A stretch of 64,000 bases of DNA. Origin: Plantago major (Eukaryota; Streptophyta; Magnoliopsida; Lamiales; Plantaginaceae). Position numbers and translations under genes: made by a program. The stretch is taken from the NCBI GenBank assembly GCA_026545765.1, contig CM048839.1, forward strand, positions 42,392,677 through 42,456,676, given 5' to 3'. Below, piece after piece: positions 34,914 through 47,106 of this stretch; within the stretch, counting starts at the first letter, position 1, and every line of letters begins with the position of its first letter. The notes under the pieces were generated by a model. That model saw only the letters and a program-made list of their open reading frames with translations. It was not told where the DNA came from and searched no databases.

Positions 34914-35558
34914 GGCAGCATTTCATACGATGAGTGTGTTGGATCCGCATCTCCCATGAGTAATATTGTTTCTAATGAGAGTTTGATGTTTGTGTCGTCT
35001 TTGTCAATGATGAATGATTAATCCCCTTCGAAATATTCGCAATGTCACATGGAATATGGCAATATTGTAATCATGATGACAAGTAGTGAAAAATATAAAC
35101 TTAGGAACCCCACCATCACATGGACGTGGAAATTGGAACCCAACGTATGACCCTTTTTACCGATGAAATGAACAATAAACTAGTAACTAAACAAGCAAAA
35201 AGCATGCTTGCTTTGTGTTTGTATTCTACTAGTCCGAGTTGGAATATTAATATTATTTTATTAATAATATTATTCCTTTGCATGAATGAACCTTGTTTGT
35301 TGCCATTATTGTGAGCATTTGGACGTATTTTTTGGGTTGGTGGAAATGAATATTCTTCCCCTTCCTCACTAAGTACTCCTTGGAAATTACTTTAATTTCC
35401 TCTTCAAGCATATTCAATACAAACCTTGCTTTTGTGTTGTTTGTGTTTTGACACTAACTAGCTTGTTGTGTTGACTTTGTCCTTTTTCCTTAGGTTGTTT
35501 TCTTTTTGGTATACCTATAAACTAGCTAACAACGGATAAATTAACATAAATTTACATA
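34914..35558. other. AT-rich non-coding stretch
   Basis: No supported gene or repeat. A short AT palindrome (around 35244-35275) is present. Confidence 0.5.
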
Positions 35559-35561
35559 TAA

Positions 35562-36088
35562 GATCATTTTCAATGGGTCGTGATCACGACCGTGAATAGA
35601 AGCGGCCGTGAGCGACGACTGAAACGATGACTGAATCTGAAGAAATCTTCTTCAATAGGTCGTCGCGACGACCGTGAATAGTATTTTTTATTTTTTTAAT
35701 ATGATTTTTTTATTTTCTTAAACATGTTTAACATATTATAAGAGTGTTTAGAAGTTGAAATTAATGAAATTGCATTTATAAATATATTTATTTTAATTAA
35801 GTGTATAGAAGTCGTAAAATTTAGAACGATCGAAGTCAAGAGTGGTCTCTATTTGTAGAGCACGAAAAAACATGAAAATCGATATAACTTTTATATTTTT
35901 ATATTTGATAATTTATTAATTATAGTTAAAAGAAAATAAGAAAGAATTTTTAAAAAAAGTAAAAGGACGTCGAGATTGGAAATCTCGCCATCACCACGGC
36001 GCGCCGCCGTGGTGGTGCCATTGGAGGCACCACGGAGCGCTACCACCACGGCGCGCCAACACCATGCCCACTCCCATTGGATATGGTC
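35562..36088. mobile_element. Tourist/Harbinger-like MITE
   Basis: 527 bp with inverted ends GATCATTTTCAATGGG and (reversed) GACCATATCCAATGGG, flanked by the 3-bp duplication TAA (35559-35561 and 36089-36091). A 3-bp TAA/TTA duplication is the hallmark of PIF/Harbinger. The inside is non-coding; near the right end is a GC-rich palindromic block (35990-36060) containing GGCGCGCC twice. Confidence 0.8.
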
Positions 36089-36284
36089 TAAGTAGCAAAA
36101 AGGAGATGATGATTGCGCGTTTTAATTATATGATTTAATCCATTGCCTTATAAGTATAAAACGATTTAGCATTATTTGAACATAATAAAAATGATTTGGC
36201 TATGATATGTGTGTTTGGTGAATGTAAATAAGATGACTGATCAAATATTAATTTGAAAAATCACTGAATCACCAATAAGTTATA

Positions 36285-36448
36285 CTCCATCCATTTCAGA
36301 AAAAGTGTTACATTTTACTATTCTGCGGTCATTATATAATTTTAATAATTTATTTATTAATATCGTTTAAGAGTAAATTGTGGTCAAACTCGAAGACAGT
36401 TGACCGGTCAAAGTCAAAATGTAACAATTTCTCTGAAATGGAGAGAGT
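36285..36448. mobile_element. Stowaway-like MITE
   Basis: 164 bp with ends CTCCATCCATTTCAGA and (reversed) ACTCTCTCCATTTCAGA, like the CTCCCTCCGT-type TIR of Stowaway (Tc1/mariner) MITEs. TA precedes the left end; the right TA is not conserved. Confidence 0.7.
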
Positions 36449-36772
36449 TTTTTCCCACTAAAATCCGCAAAACTCATTCCAATAAGGATTTTCATGAGCT
36501 ACAAACAGTAGCCCATGTAAATAAGCCCTAAGTACTAATTTGTAGCCCATTGAATAAGCCCGTAAGTCATCAAAAAGCTTGTTGTTCAGACAATAATTTT
36601 GTATTTTATTTATAATAAATGTGCATGTAGAGCCTATATTTGAGCTTTTTTATTGGGATTATGAAATGAACAAGGTGTCTACTTAAACTTCTCAAATTAA
36701 ATATTACTAATTAATATAAGTCCCTCCCACAAGTCCAACAATTAATAATGACCTAAGCTATATGAGATGTTT

Positions 36773-37116
36773 AGTACTTACCCGTCCCGGATAAAGATCC
36801 TCAATTTACCATTTTAATTGTCTCATACAAAGATTTCTCTTTCCATTTTTAGTAATGAAACCACCTATCCTATCTAATCAATACCCTTATGATACATTCT
36901 TATTTACAACTTTACCAACCCACTATATACTTTTTATTCATTCTTTATTTTTTCTTCATTTAATTAATACTGAACTTTCCACTTTATCAACCCACTATCA
37001 ACTTTTAATCATTCTTTATTAGATTTCCATTTAAATAAAATTCAATACTTTCCATTTCCTTATTTGATTGAAAAAAAAACCAAATGAAAAATTATTCCTG
37101 GAACGGAGAAAGTACT
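36773..37116. mobile_element. Stowaway-like MITE, second
   Basis: About 344 bp with inverted ends AGTACTTACCCGTCCCGGATAA and (reversed) AGTACTTTCTCCGTTCCAGGAATAA. Non-coding and AT-rich inside, with a repeated inner motif (CCATTTAATT/CCACTATC-like words). The target TA lies within the shared terminal AGTACT, so exact ends may be two bases in. Confidence 0.6.
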
Positions 37117-40100
37117 AACCAATAAATTGGTCATTGACTAAGGGCACTTCTAGTATATAAGTCTTTTGAGAGATTTATACAGTATTCCTAAAAGCTTCCA
37201 AAAAACCTTCCAATATAGTATTTCCATGGACTACTAACTAATAGAACATGTCATGGAATACTAATTAGTAGTCATCGGAGAAGCTTGACTAACTAACATG
37301 CATTCTGAGTTATGTGTAATGTAGAGTTTATTTATTTTGGACTTTTACCATTGAAAGCGTGAAATTAATAAGGATTTATTAAATATTTTCAAATAAAAAA
37401 AACTAAAATCCTTTTAGAAAAAAGTCCATATAAGTAGTGCTGTAACTTAGTATAGATTAATGCAAAACAAATTACTATTTACTTTAGCTTGTTATAATTT
37501 ATAGTACTTGACATACTTCATCAAATAATAAACAAATTGATTTAGTTAATCTGACGTGTTTATAAAGCAGAATTAATTAATCTACTTTTGAGAAAGTGCT
37601 TTGCAATGAGTAAAAGAGAGTTGCCTCACATTTGTAGAGCGTGGAAGACCTTTGGCTTGTGAATTAAAAGTTGACGTTCAAGAAAGAGAGATACCCAAAA
37701 TGTCTTCAACAAATTAAAGTGTATTAAAGCAAGTCGGGATAACAAAAGCTTACTCGTTTTTTTTTTTATAAGCCTTCTTTTCTTTTCTTTTAGGCCTCAC
37801 TTGCTTTTTTATGAATAAAGCTTAATGGGCTTGTGAGATAGTAATATTTTGGAGGTCGTTTAATTTGTACTGATCATTTTGCTAGGCTTTATCCGGTGAA
37901 TTTATAAGATTTTAATAGCACTCTTTTCCAGACTTCCTGAAACCTATTCCCGCAAAGTCTCAACTAACTCATTCCCTATATTTACACTAGAAAGTAGATA
38001 CGTGTTTGATATGGAGTTAAAAAAATGAATTAAATGAAAATTTTTAATTGATAATAGTAACTGAGTTACATGTGAGTTATAAAAAATGATATTTGGAATA
38101 GAGTTAAAAACTTATAGTGTTGTTATATAGTAGGGTGTGTAAGAATAAAGTGATGTGTTTGATATTTTTGAAGGTTATTTAATTAGTTTAAATGTTATTT
38201 GATTTATTTATGATTGTTAGTTTGATAGAAATAGTAAAGAGGAAGTAATGGTAGGATATAAAGAGAATGATGATCGTTTAGTGGAGAAAAAATTGATTTA
38301 AATTTTTTATAAATCCCTTGAAGCATTTTAACAGATGAATATTACATTTAAAATGAATGCCAAATGGGCTAATCTTTGGTAGAGACTAGAGAGTAGAGTA
38401 GGTTGCTATATTAATTCCCTAATTTTTAGTAAGTTGTGAGTTGTCCTTTGAACTTTTAAATGTGTTGTGATGTGTCCCTTATAAATAATTTCCGACTGAA
38501 GGTGTACATGATACACGCTTCGACTATGAATCTCACATGTTCCTATAATCACAATTAAAAGAAAAAAAAATCACATGATCATCAACATTGTATTTGTAAC
38601 AATAGGTTTTTTGATGAAACCGTACTCACGCATGTCCGATGATGGAATGGTTGTGACTTGTGACTATGGAGTAAGATGTCACTGGCTTTTAACGTGGGAC
38701 GTACTGAAAGTTATGAATGAAAGGGTAATGAGAAGAGAATCAAAGGAAAAATCCAAAAAGGTGGACAAGAGACAATATTGTGAAATTTCATCCCACAACA
38801 CAGAGAAAAGAAAAGATGATGGACAATGAGTGGAGCCAGCCAGCTAGCCAGGTACGATATAGTAGTATAATATAATATAGGGATTAATTGTAATCTGTCA
38901 TAGACACTCGTGGTATCCTGGTCGAGTTGCAGACTGTTGATTTGCATGTAGCGGAGTTAAGGGAACCGAGAGGTGGAGTTTAGGAGTGCGAGTATGGTGA
39001 TCGTCCCTCTTAAATTTTCCAATTTATATATTTCATACTTGATATGATATTCTTCAATTTGATACAAACCACCAGTGATTTGCTTTTGTATTATCAAAAT
39101 GTCTCATACCGATCGATCATTCAGTAGATAGTGCTTATCTTAATTCAGCAATGTGGAACTTTATTTGTACTTCATACTATCCTCCTTTCTAATAAATGAC
39201 CATTATGCTACGGTTATAAATGACGTGGCATGGGCTATGGACTCGTTAGATTGAATAAATCGTATACTTATAGCCGGTCATAATTTTGGTTCGGAGACAA
39301 CCATCCCTTACCTAGCAGCCAATGGAAATTCGACACATGTAAAACATCCATAATGTTGGCCATTTTGGCTGAAAAAATTATGCCTGGTTTTGAAGCGTCC
39401 ATAAATTTTTGCTGGATGTTGAAGCTGCATAATTAAAGTGGCCAAAGGATGACTCATCACTTTGGTCAACAATCGTATGGTTAACTGACTATGGACGGAC
39501 GGGATTGTCCTCCATTCTTTGCACATCATGAAATGTAAACTATCCTATACTTTTGTGTTTTAAATGCCAACAAGAAATGTGTTCTATCTTAATTTAAATG
39601 AAGTGAACCTTCTTGTGAATTTGGTTGCAATAAATAATTAAATATTGGGGAATGTGTGATGTCTTTGGCCCCTTTTTTGGTTTTTCTTTTTTGATTTTTT
39701 TTAAAGTAATTAGTTCTATTGTTTTATCGTGTATGATTTGATTAATATTTTTTTATTTGTTTCTAACATTGCTCTTATGTTTAAATTTGTCAATGTAATC
39801 CATTTATTGATCCGGATAGATATCCAACGGATTCAGATGAAGAACATCCCGTCAATGATGAAGAACCACAATATTTTATACCTTCACCGGAATATGAAGG
39901 TGATGAAGGTATTTTTGGGGCGGATTGTGATGTGTCGAGGAGGACGAGAATGAGTATGAAGATCATAACCACTTGTTCTACAATTTTGTTTGTCTAAAGA
40001 TTCAAAGAGGAAGATGTATGTAATGGAGTTGAAATGCATAATTTGAAGTGATTTTGGGTAATCGTATTATTTTTAAGTTAATGGGCTTTTTATAAATTAA

Positions 40101-40224
40101 TATAATTTTGGGTTGATTTGCAAAATGTTAAAAAAGTGTATTACGTTAGTAAAAAGCGTAATGCGTTTAACATTCCTGTATATAAACACACACAAGTCCC
40201 AAATCGGTAGAAACAAAACACAAT
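37117..40224. other. Gene-poor AT-rich stretch
   Basis: No gene is supported. A short acidic frame around 39815-39960 (DRYPTDSDEEHPVNDEE) may be a remnant of a coding exon but has no identifiable family. A small hairpin with arms AATGTTAAA/TTTAACATT lies at 40125-40175. Confidence 0.45.
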
Positions 40225-40864
40225 GGCTCTGTTTAGCAAAACTAGCTGATTAGGTAGCTGATTAACTAGCTGAAAAGCTAACTGATTTTAATGTAGGTGT
40301 TTAGCAAATTAGCTGATAAGCTAACTGGTATTTTGTAAAATGACATAAAAGGGCATTACTCTTATTTTTATTTTCTTTAACCTTTCTCATCGTATTATTA
40401 GTCTATATTTTTTAAATAATAATACATCACATTTTTGTCTAATTATTATTCTAATATATATTCAATGTACTTTTCACTGCCACTTTAATAACATCATTAA
40501 AAATTATCAGAAGTTAAAAGAAATATTCGTTGAGCATTCTAACTTAGTAAGGAAAAAACCAGTAATTGTTGTGTACTACATGTATGCATTTTAAAGAGAT
40601 GCGGATGGAACACAGAATAAAACGTCAGAGCAAATAATAATAAACGGGTGGTTTTTCATTCTTTTCTAATTTAGGTCAGGGATATTTTCGGAATGAAAAA
40701 GATAAGGAGCTTTTTTTTAAAAAAAAAAAAGCTGACTTGGGTAGCTTCTCAATCAGCTAGCTGATCAACTAGCTAATTTAAGAAGCTGCAGTTCACGTAA
40801 CGACCTTTTTATTAGTCAATGGTCAAGAAAAACTTATAGAGCTGAAAAGCTAGTGGTAAACACC
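40225..40864. mobile_element. TIR element next to the CACTA element, left copy
   Basis: 640 bp, rich in AGCTGATTAACTAGCTGA-type words. Starts GGCTCTGTTTAGCAAAACTAGC and ends GCTAGTGGTAAACACC. An inner start GGTGTTTAGCAAATTAGC at about 40299 pairs with the GTAAACACC end. The middle (CATTACTCTTATTTTTATTT and onward) matches the right copy at 46053-46866. Superfamily not resolved (Harbinger- or hAT-like). Confidence 0.6.
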
Positions 40865-40894
40865 TAATACATTCACTACAAAAAAAAAAACGAG

Positions 40895-41275
40895 TTTTAG
40901 CGACGGAATTATCCGTCGCTAAAACTGGGCCGATCCGTCGCTAAATCCTTAGCGACGGATAACCCTCCGTCTCCAAAACAGCCGTCACAATTTTTATTGG
41001 CGACGGATAGATATTTCGTCGCTAAATAACGACGAACTGGCGACGGATTAATCCGTTGACCAGTCCGTCTACATTGGCGACGGATTTCGTATCCATCGCT
41101 AATTAGAGACGGGATTTAGCGACGGATTTATTCCGTCGCTAAATCCCACCACTAAGCCGGCTTAGTTCGGTTGACATTTAGCGACGGAATAAAATCCGTC
41201 GCTAAATTTCAACGGGCTAATTCGCCTTAGTTCGTGAATTTAGCGACGAATTTTTTTCCGTCGCTAAATTCACTG
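40895..41275. repeat. Left subterminal repeat array of the CACTA element
   Basis: Many copies of a 10-12 bp word TTTAGCGACGGA and its reverse TCCGTCGCTAAA, alternating and often forming short palindromes. Matched by the right array at 45680-46040. In En/Spm such arrays bind the element's own regulator. Confidence 0.9.
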
Positions 41276-41460
41276 TTTTAAATTTTTTTTTAATATTTCT
41301 GTTTCACCTGTTTTTTCACATAATATAGTCATAGATAATATACCCGAAACAATTAAATTGCATTAATATATCCAAAATAATATAAATTATCTACAAATAA
41401 TCCAAAACAAGAATTAAAAGGTGAAATAGTGTCAAATTATACATAACAAGTCTGATGTAA

Positions 41461-42420
41461 CTAAGAATAATCGGGAGGATAATCGGGAGGAGGCGGTGGG
41501 TGAGACTGGGAAGAGCTACTGAACATCTGGGTCAAAGCGTCCATCCGCTGGGCCATACGAGCCTGTTCCTCAAGCACTTGCTCGTAAGCTGCCTTGGTCG
41601 CAACTATTTCCTGTTGGAGAGGAGTCATCATCTCGTTAACCTGCTGCTGCGTATAGAGGTTAGATCGCGATCCTGATCCCTGGGACACTGAGAAGCTACC
41701 AGAACTCATGGAAGGGCCCAAACTTCCCAATCCATACATTCGACCCTTGTTGTCCATTGGGTTGACCTCGAAGAAGATCTGGTCTTGCTCTTCAATTGAC
41801 AGCTCATGACCGTCGATCATCCTCTCGTCCATCCTCCTCTCGACCTCACTCTGCAATTGTTGGTTGCATAGATGCAATTTTAGGAATCACTTTAAAATAC
41901 TCAAATACACATGTTAACCTTAAGAAAGAACGCCGCAATACGCCGCCCTCACGTCAGTCCAGATGCCATTCTTCAGCTTAGCCTTCTTGAAGTGGTACAG
42001 AGCACTCTTCGGCTGTCCTCTATTGGCCTAAAAAATCATATGTGCAAGCAAGTAGTTAGTTGATTGAAATGAAAGCTAAAAACTGTTATGTATCATATTC
42101 CAAGTCATAAACAACATATTTACTAACCTCCATCACGTGATCTCAGAACAATACCGCGACCCATAGTGATGTCTAGCGATTCAGTATCATCATGCGGCTC
42201 GCATAAACGGTTTTGTTCTGTTTCAGACGCTTGATCCTCGGACGAAGGATCATTCCAAGACGTCAACCACAAAGTGCCACTCGTCATCCCCACCCAAGTT
42301 GGTCACTGCGTGTCTCCTTCATTTTGTAGACCATTTTCTGTAGATGTCGGACCTAAAGTCTCAAAATAAGGTACAACTGGGACACTAGTAGCATTGGGAA
42401 TGAAATAGTCCTTCTACAAC
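41461..42420 (-). pseudogene. Ptta/En/Spm-type plant transposase (second CACTA protein), partial
   Basis: The clear open part is 41877-41461 (138 codons). It has EVERRMDERMIDGHELSIEEQDQIFFEVN, then a Gly/Ser-rich linker, a coiled coil (EMMTPLQQEIVATKAAYEQVLEEQARMAQRMDALTQMF by position 85-120) and a Pro-rich end PPPPPDYPPDYS. This is the C-terminal pattern of the plant 'Ptta/En/Spm' transposase family in CACTA elements. Upstream, 42420-41930 reads in pieces (for example KKAKLKNGIWTDVRAAYC at about 41985-41935), interrupted by stops or introns. It is probably a DNA-binding partner of TNP2. The N-terminal half is missing or unrecognisable. Confidence 0.65.
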
Positions 42421-42519
42421 AATTCCATTCAAAGTAAAAATTACACAAGTATAAAGAAAGATAACAATTTAAATATAACACTCAAATGAAACTGAAATGT
42501 AGTAGTCCTACAACAATTC

Positions 42520-43560
42520 AATTCAGTGGTTAACATACCACTCAAATTGTCCTAAAATTGACTAACACAATGGTGACTAACATATCACCCAAGTTCAGTG
42601 GCTAACATACCACTCAAACGACACAACAAGTTCATAAATGGTGACTAACACATCAAAACAAGCTTAGTGGCTAACATACCACTCAAATTGTCCTAAAATT
42701 GACTAACACAATAGTGACTAACATATCACCCAAGTTCAGTGGCTAACATACCACTCAAACAACACAACAAGTTCATAAATGGTGACTAACACATCAAAAC
42801 AAGCTCAGTGGCTAACATACCACTCAAATTGTCCTAAAATTGACTAACACAATAGTGACTAACATATCACCCAAGTTCAGTGGCTAACATACCACTCAAA
42901 CAACACAACAAGTTCATAAATGGTGACTAACACATCAAAACAAGCTCAGTGGCTAACATACCACTCAAATTGTCATAAAATTGACTAACACAATGGTGAC
43001 TAACATATCACCCAAGTTCAGTGGCTAACATACCACTCAAACAACACAACAAGTTCATAAATGGTGATTAACACATCAAAACAAGCCCAATGGCTAACAT
43101 ACCACTCAAATTGTCCTAAAATTGACTAACACAATGGTGACTAACATATCACCCAAGTTCAGTGGCTAACATACCACTCAAACGACACAACAAGTTCATA
43201 AATGGTGACTAACACATCAAAACAAGCTCAGTGGCTAACATACCACTCAAATTGTCCTAAAATTGACTAACACAATGGTGACTAACATATCACCCAAGTT
43301 TAGTGGCTAACATACCACTCAAACAACACAACAAGTTCATAAATGGTGACTAACACATCAAAACAAGCTCAGTGGCTAACATACCACTCAAATTGTCCTA
43401 AAATTGACTAACACAATGGTGACTAACATATCACCCAAGTTCAGTGGCTAACATACCACTCAAACGACACAACAAGTTCATAAATGGTGACTAACACATC
43501 AAAACAAGCTTAGTGGCTAACATACCACTCACAGATATAGTGGCTAACATACCACACACA
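42520..43560. repeat. 141-bp minisatellite, about 7 copies
   Basis: The unit starts AGTGGCTAACATACCACTCA and recurs every 141 bp (for example 42666, 42807, 42948). Copies are almost identical. Each unit has two half-repeats of about 70 bp sharing AGTGGCTAACATACCACTCAA and GGTGACTAACA. It lies inside the CACTA element where the rest of the transposase should be. There is no spacer diversity, so it is not CRISPR. Confidence 0.95.
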
Positions 43561-44904
43561 TTAACGGGAAAATCACTCACGGTCCACAGTAATGCTGCTC
43601 TCAATGTAAAGTTCGTCTTCTTTGACACATCATATGCCGGGATACCATTTTCCCACAACTCAATCAGCTCCTTGATTAGGGGCTGCAAGAACACATCCAG
43701 CTTTTGTGACGGATCATCTGGCCTGGGCACCAACACAGTCAAGAACATGAATGGTTCCTTCATGCGCTCACCGGGGGACAGGTTGTACGGTGTCAGTATG
43801 ACTGGCCAACAAGAGTACTTCCGGTCATTTCCAAACGGGTTAAAACCATCCGTACAAAGCCCCAAGCGTATATTTCTAGGCTCGACTGCAAACTCCGGGT
43901 AGGTCTTATCGAACTGTTTCCATGCGGGTGAGTCTGATGGATGCTCTATTCTACCCTCTTCTTCCGGGATTACTCGCTCCTTGTATGCCGCATTTTATCA
44001 AGACAAGCACTGAAGCTGCATAACCTCTTTAAACGAGGTGCTAGAGGAAAATACCACATTTTCTTATGTGGTAGATTTTTCTTCTGACGTTTCTTTGCAG
44101 CCCCCTCCTTGTAACGCTTGTACCGGTCCTTACCACAGAACTTGCACTTCAGTAGATCTTTATCCTCCCCCCAATAGATCATGCACATATCTTCACAACA
44201 ATCTATGGTTTCCATGGCAACCCCATCCCCGCATCTTTTCTTCCTTTGGTAAAAGTTGGTGGGAACTAGATTTTCTTCCGGACAAAGATCCGACATTACT
44301 TGTAACCATTCATTGAAGCTCGCTTCAGATTGCTGGCCATTAGCCTTACAACTCATTAGCCGAGCCAACAAAGACAACTCACTCAGCTTACATCCCGGAT
44401 AAATCGGCTTCTTTGCTGATTCCAGCAAGTCAAAGAACACCTGATCCGCAGGATTCGGAGGCTCCTCCACATCCCCCTACATCGGCTCCTCGGTGTCCAT
44501 GAACTCTGGACCCGCAACATCATACACCATTTGCTCCATCCGTTCATGATCATAATTAGCATCAGATGTAGACGTATTTTGAGTACTTTCGATCACATTT
44601 TTCTCCTTCCTTTTACGCTTTGAGAGATGCTCATAATCCATGAACGGTGCTCGTGTCTCACCATGATAACACCATACCTCATACTGAGACACGAACCCCT
44701 TACGTTTCAACCACTACCGTTTCAGGAGGCAAAAATTATTTATTCCTACATTTGTTCGCATTGCAAGGGCACTTCATCTTCCCCCCACTCAAACAAGTAG
44801 TTTGTGTAAGCGCAAAAGTGATGAAGGATTCAACCCCTTCCACAAAACTAGATCAATTTCGCCATTCACTATGCGACGGTACATCCATGAACGATCGGGA
44901 TTCA
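43491..44904 (-). pseudogene. CACTA TNP2-like transposase, truncated and broken
   Basis: On the minus strand it begins with the transposase-associated N-terminal domain near 44904 (NPDRSWMYRR..., then CPC and the WCYHGE end), broken by frameshifts. Next is 44710-44477 (RMEQMVYDVAGPEFMD). 44470-43970 then has EEPPNPADQVFFDLLESAKKPIYPGC, CCEDMCMIYWGEDKDLLKCKFCGKDRYK and WYFPLAPRLKRL. 43865-43491 has LGLCTDGFNPFG, WPVILTPYNLSPGE, LDVFLQPLIKELIELWENGIPAYD and LRAALLWTVSDFP. These are the ordered landmarks of plant TNP2/transposase-21 proteins. After SDFP the sequence turns into the 141-bp minisatellite; the rest of the catalytic region and the C-terminal domains (DUF4218, DUF4216) are absent. Inactive. 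Confidence 0.85.
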
Positions 44905-45679
44905 TAATTATATGATTAGCCTGACACGTCTACAATTATTAGATTTATAACATGCATTTTACGTTAATATAATCACCAACTAGTCTCAAAACACTTAATT
45001 AAATCTTCATAATCTAGTGTATATATACGAATTTATCGAATCAAAATTACTACGTACTTACAAACATCCTAACATTATACTAATTAACAATACAAATTCA
45101 CAATCAATATATCAATTGCACAAAGTTAACTAGCTAGTATGCTATAGCTCCCATAAACATACAATTGATCTAATTAGTCGAAATTAACAAAATTCCCAAT
45201 TTTGACAACAAGTAAGGGTTCCAAAACACTCAACTAAATCATTATAATCCTACTACATATACGAAAATATCAAATTAACAACCCTACATACTTCCAAACA
45301 TCTTAACATTATACTAAAAATCCAAATTCACAATCAATATATCAATTGAACATCTCAAAGTTAACACACTACGTAATATAAGCTTAACTAACTACTACAT
45401 ACTTATAATAAACATGCAATTGCTCAAATTAGTCGAAATTAACAAAATCCCCAAATTTGGCAAAGTTAGGGTTTTAGCCAAAATACCTTTGATTTAGCTG
45501 AAAAAAGATGAAATTTGTTGACCACACGAGCTCCTTGTCCCACAGGCTTCGAGAAGACTCCGAAATTGGCCGGAACGGTCGAGATTTGGCCGGAAAGAGA
45601 GATTTGGCGAATGAAGAAATGAAGAGAAGAACACGCGCATAAATGATTCTGCTGGAGACGAAGGCCGATAGTATATTGA
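44905..45679. other. 5' leader of the CACTA element
   Basis: Non-coding, AT-rich, with two diverged tandem blocks (about 44940-45200 and 45210-45450) that share AATTCACAATCAATATATCAATTG and neighbouring words. The counterpart in the second CACTA element is 59340-59800. Confidence 0.6.
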
Positions 45680-46040
45680 TTTTAGCGACGGATCTCTATC
45701 CGTCGCTAAAATCCGTCGCTATTTACAATTTTAATTTTTTTTTTGTTTTTTTTAATCCGGTCAACTTATTTAGGGACGGATTTAATATCCGTCCCTAAAT
45801 AACGACGGATTTTTTTTATCCGTCGCTATTTGGCGACGGAAAAACATCCGTCGCTAATATAGCGACGGATTAGAGACGGATTGAGCGAATGCGACGGAAA
45901 AAAAAATCCGTCGCTAATATAGCGACGGATTGAGCGAATTCGCTCAATTCGTCTCCATTCCGTCGCTAAAATTAGCTATTCGTCGCTAAATAGCGACGGA
46001 ATTTATCCGTCGCTATCTTCCGTCGCTAAATGCCGGATTT
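45680..46040. repeat. Right subterminal repeat array of the CACTA element
   Basis: Dense TAGCGACGGA words in both orientations, with the perfect terminal TIR TGCCGGATTTCTTGTAGTG. Partner of 40895-41275. Confidence 0.9.
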
Positions 46041-46052
46041 CTTGTAGTGATT

Positions 46053-46866
46053 GGCTCTGTTTAGCAAAACTAGTTGAAAAGCTAGCTGGTAGCTGATTAA
46101 CTAGCTGGTAGCTGGTTAGGGAGCTGATTAACTAGCTGATAAGCTAGCTGATTAGGGAGCTGATTAACTAGCTGAGAAGCTAGCTGATTTTAAATGTAGG
46201 TGTTTAGCAAATTAGCTGATAAACTAGCTGGTATTTTGTAAAAGGACATTACTCTTATTTTTATTTTCTTTAACCTTTCTCATCGTATTATTAGTCTATA
46301 GTTTTTTAAATAATAGTACATCACATTTTGTCCAATTATTCTAATATATATTCAATGTACTTTACATCGCCACTTTAATAACATCATCAAAATTATCAGA
46401 AGTTGAAAGAAATATTCGTTGAGCATTTTAACTTAGTAATGAAAAAAAATCAGTAATTGATGTGTACTACATGTATGCATTTTAAAGAGATGCGAATGCA
46501 TTAATCCTTATGCTAGTTGCAAACAAGTACACAAAATGTATAACAAAGGATTCAACAATATAAAATATAAGTCGAGAATTCTAATGATCTTCCATGTGGT
46601 CTACAAATAATACGGCAGTAAAGATGGAACACAAGTAAATCATAAAAACGGGTAGTTTTTCCTTCTTTTTTTTTCTAATTTAGATCAGGGATATTTTCGG
46701 AATGAAAAAGATAAGAAGGAGCTTCTTTTTTTAAAAAAAAGCTAACTTGGGTAGCTTCTTAACCAGCTAGCTGATTTAAGAAGTTGCACGTTCACGTAAC
46801 GAGCTTTTTATTAGTCAATGGTAAAAAAAAGCTCATGGAGCTGAAAAGCTAGTGGTAAACAGAGCC
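46053..46866. mobile_element. TIR element next to the CACTA element, right copy
   Basis: 814 bp with inverted ends GGCTCTGTTTAGC and (reversed) GGCTCTGTTTACC. It shares long blocks with the left copy (40225-40864), including CATGTATGCATTTTAAAGAGATGCG and GGGATATTTTCGGAATGAAAAAG in position order. It starts one 3-bp duplication after the end of the CACTA element. It has about 150 bp more than the left copy, mainly around 46495-46620. Confidence 0.65.
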
Positions 46867-46938
46867 ATTGAATAGTAAGGGCAAAATAGAACATTACTTC
46901 AATAACTGGTTATAATTATAGCCGGTAATATTGGAAAG

Positions 46939-47106
46939 TGAAAGAATGTTTTCCGTGAGGAATTCATTGATAACCATGGGTGTATAAATACAAGAGTACA
47001 ATATAGAGTTTTAGACTAATGCTATTCTAACTAAGCTATATTAAACCTACTATGATTAAGATTCTAGATTCTTTAATATTCTAACTAATATTTACATAAT
47101 CTATCA
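46939..47106 (-). repeat. 3' LTR of the Copia element
   Basis: 168 bp, ends TG/CA on the plus strand as TGAAAGAATG...ATCTATCA. Nearly identical to 50610-50776, suggesting a fairly recent insertion even though the coding region is decayed. Confidence 0.9.

Larger units (their letters stand above)
40874..46049 (-). mobile_element. CACTA (En/Spm) transposon, complete ends
   Basis: 5176 bp. Begins CACTACAAAAAAA, ends ...GGATTTCTTGTAGTG, and is flanked by the 3-bp duplication ATT (40871-40873, 46050-46052). Both subterminal regions (40895-41275 and 45680-46040) are dense with TAGCGACGGA/TCCGTCGCTA in both orientations, the binding-site arrays typical of CACTA ends. Internal genes on the minus strand are broken transposase (TNP2-type) and a Ptta/En/Spm-type second protein. 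A 141-bp minisatellite sits in the transposase region. Not autonomous. Confidence 0.93.

Noticed and set aside
39815-39972. Acidic frame DRYPTDSDEEHPVNDEE as a possible gene
   Set aside because: Short, no start, no family recognised, no neighbouring exons; noted only as a possible remnant.
42520-43560. Regularly spaced repeats that could look like a CRISPR array
   Set aside because: The whole 141-bp unit is repeated with almost no variation, there are no unique spacers, and the context is a plant transposon; it is a minisatellite.
43513-44316. Plus-strand ORFs opposite the first CACTA transposase
   Set aside because: The minus strand carries the recognisable TNP2 motifs; these are shadows.
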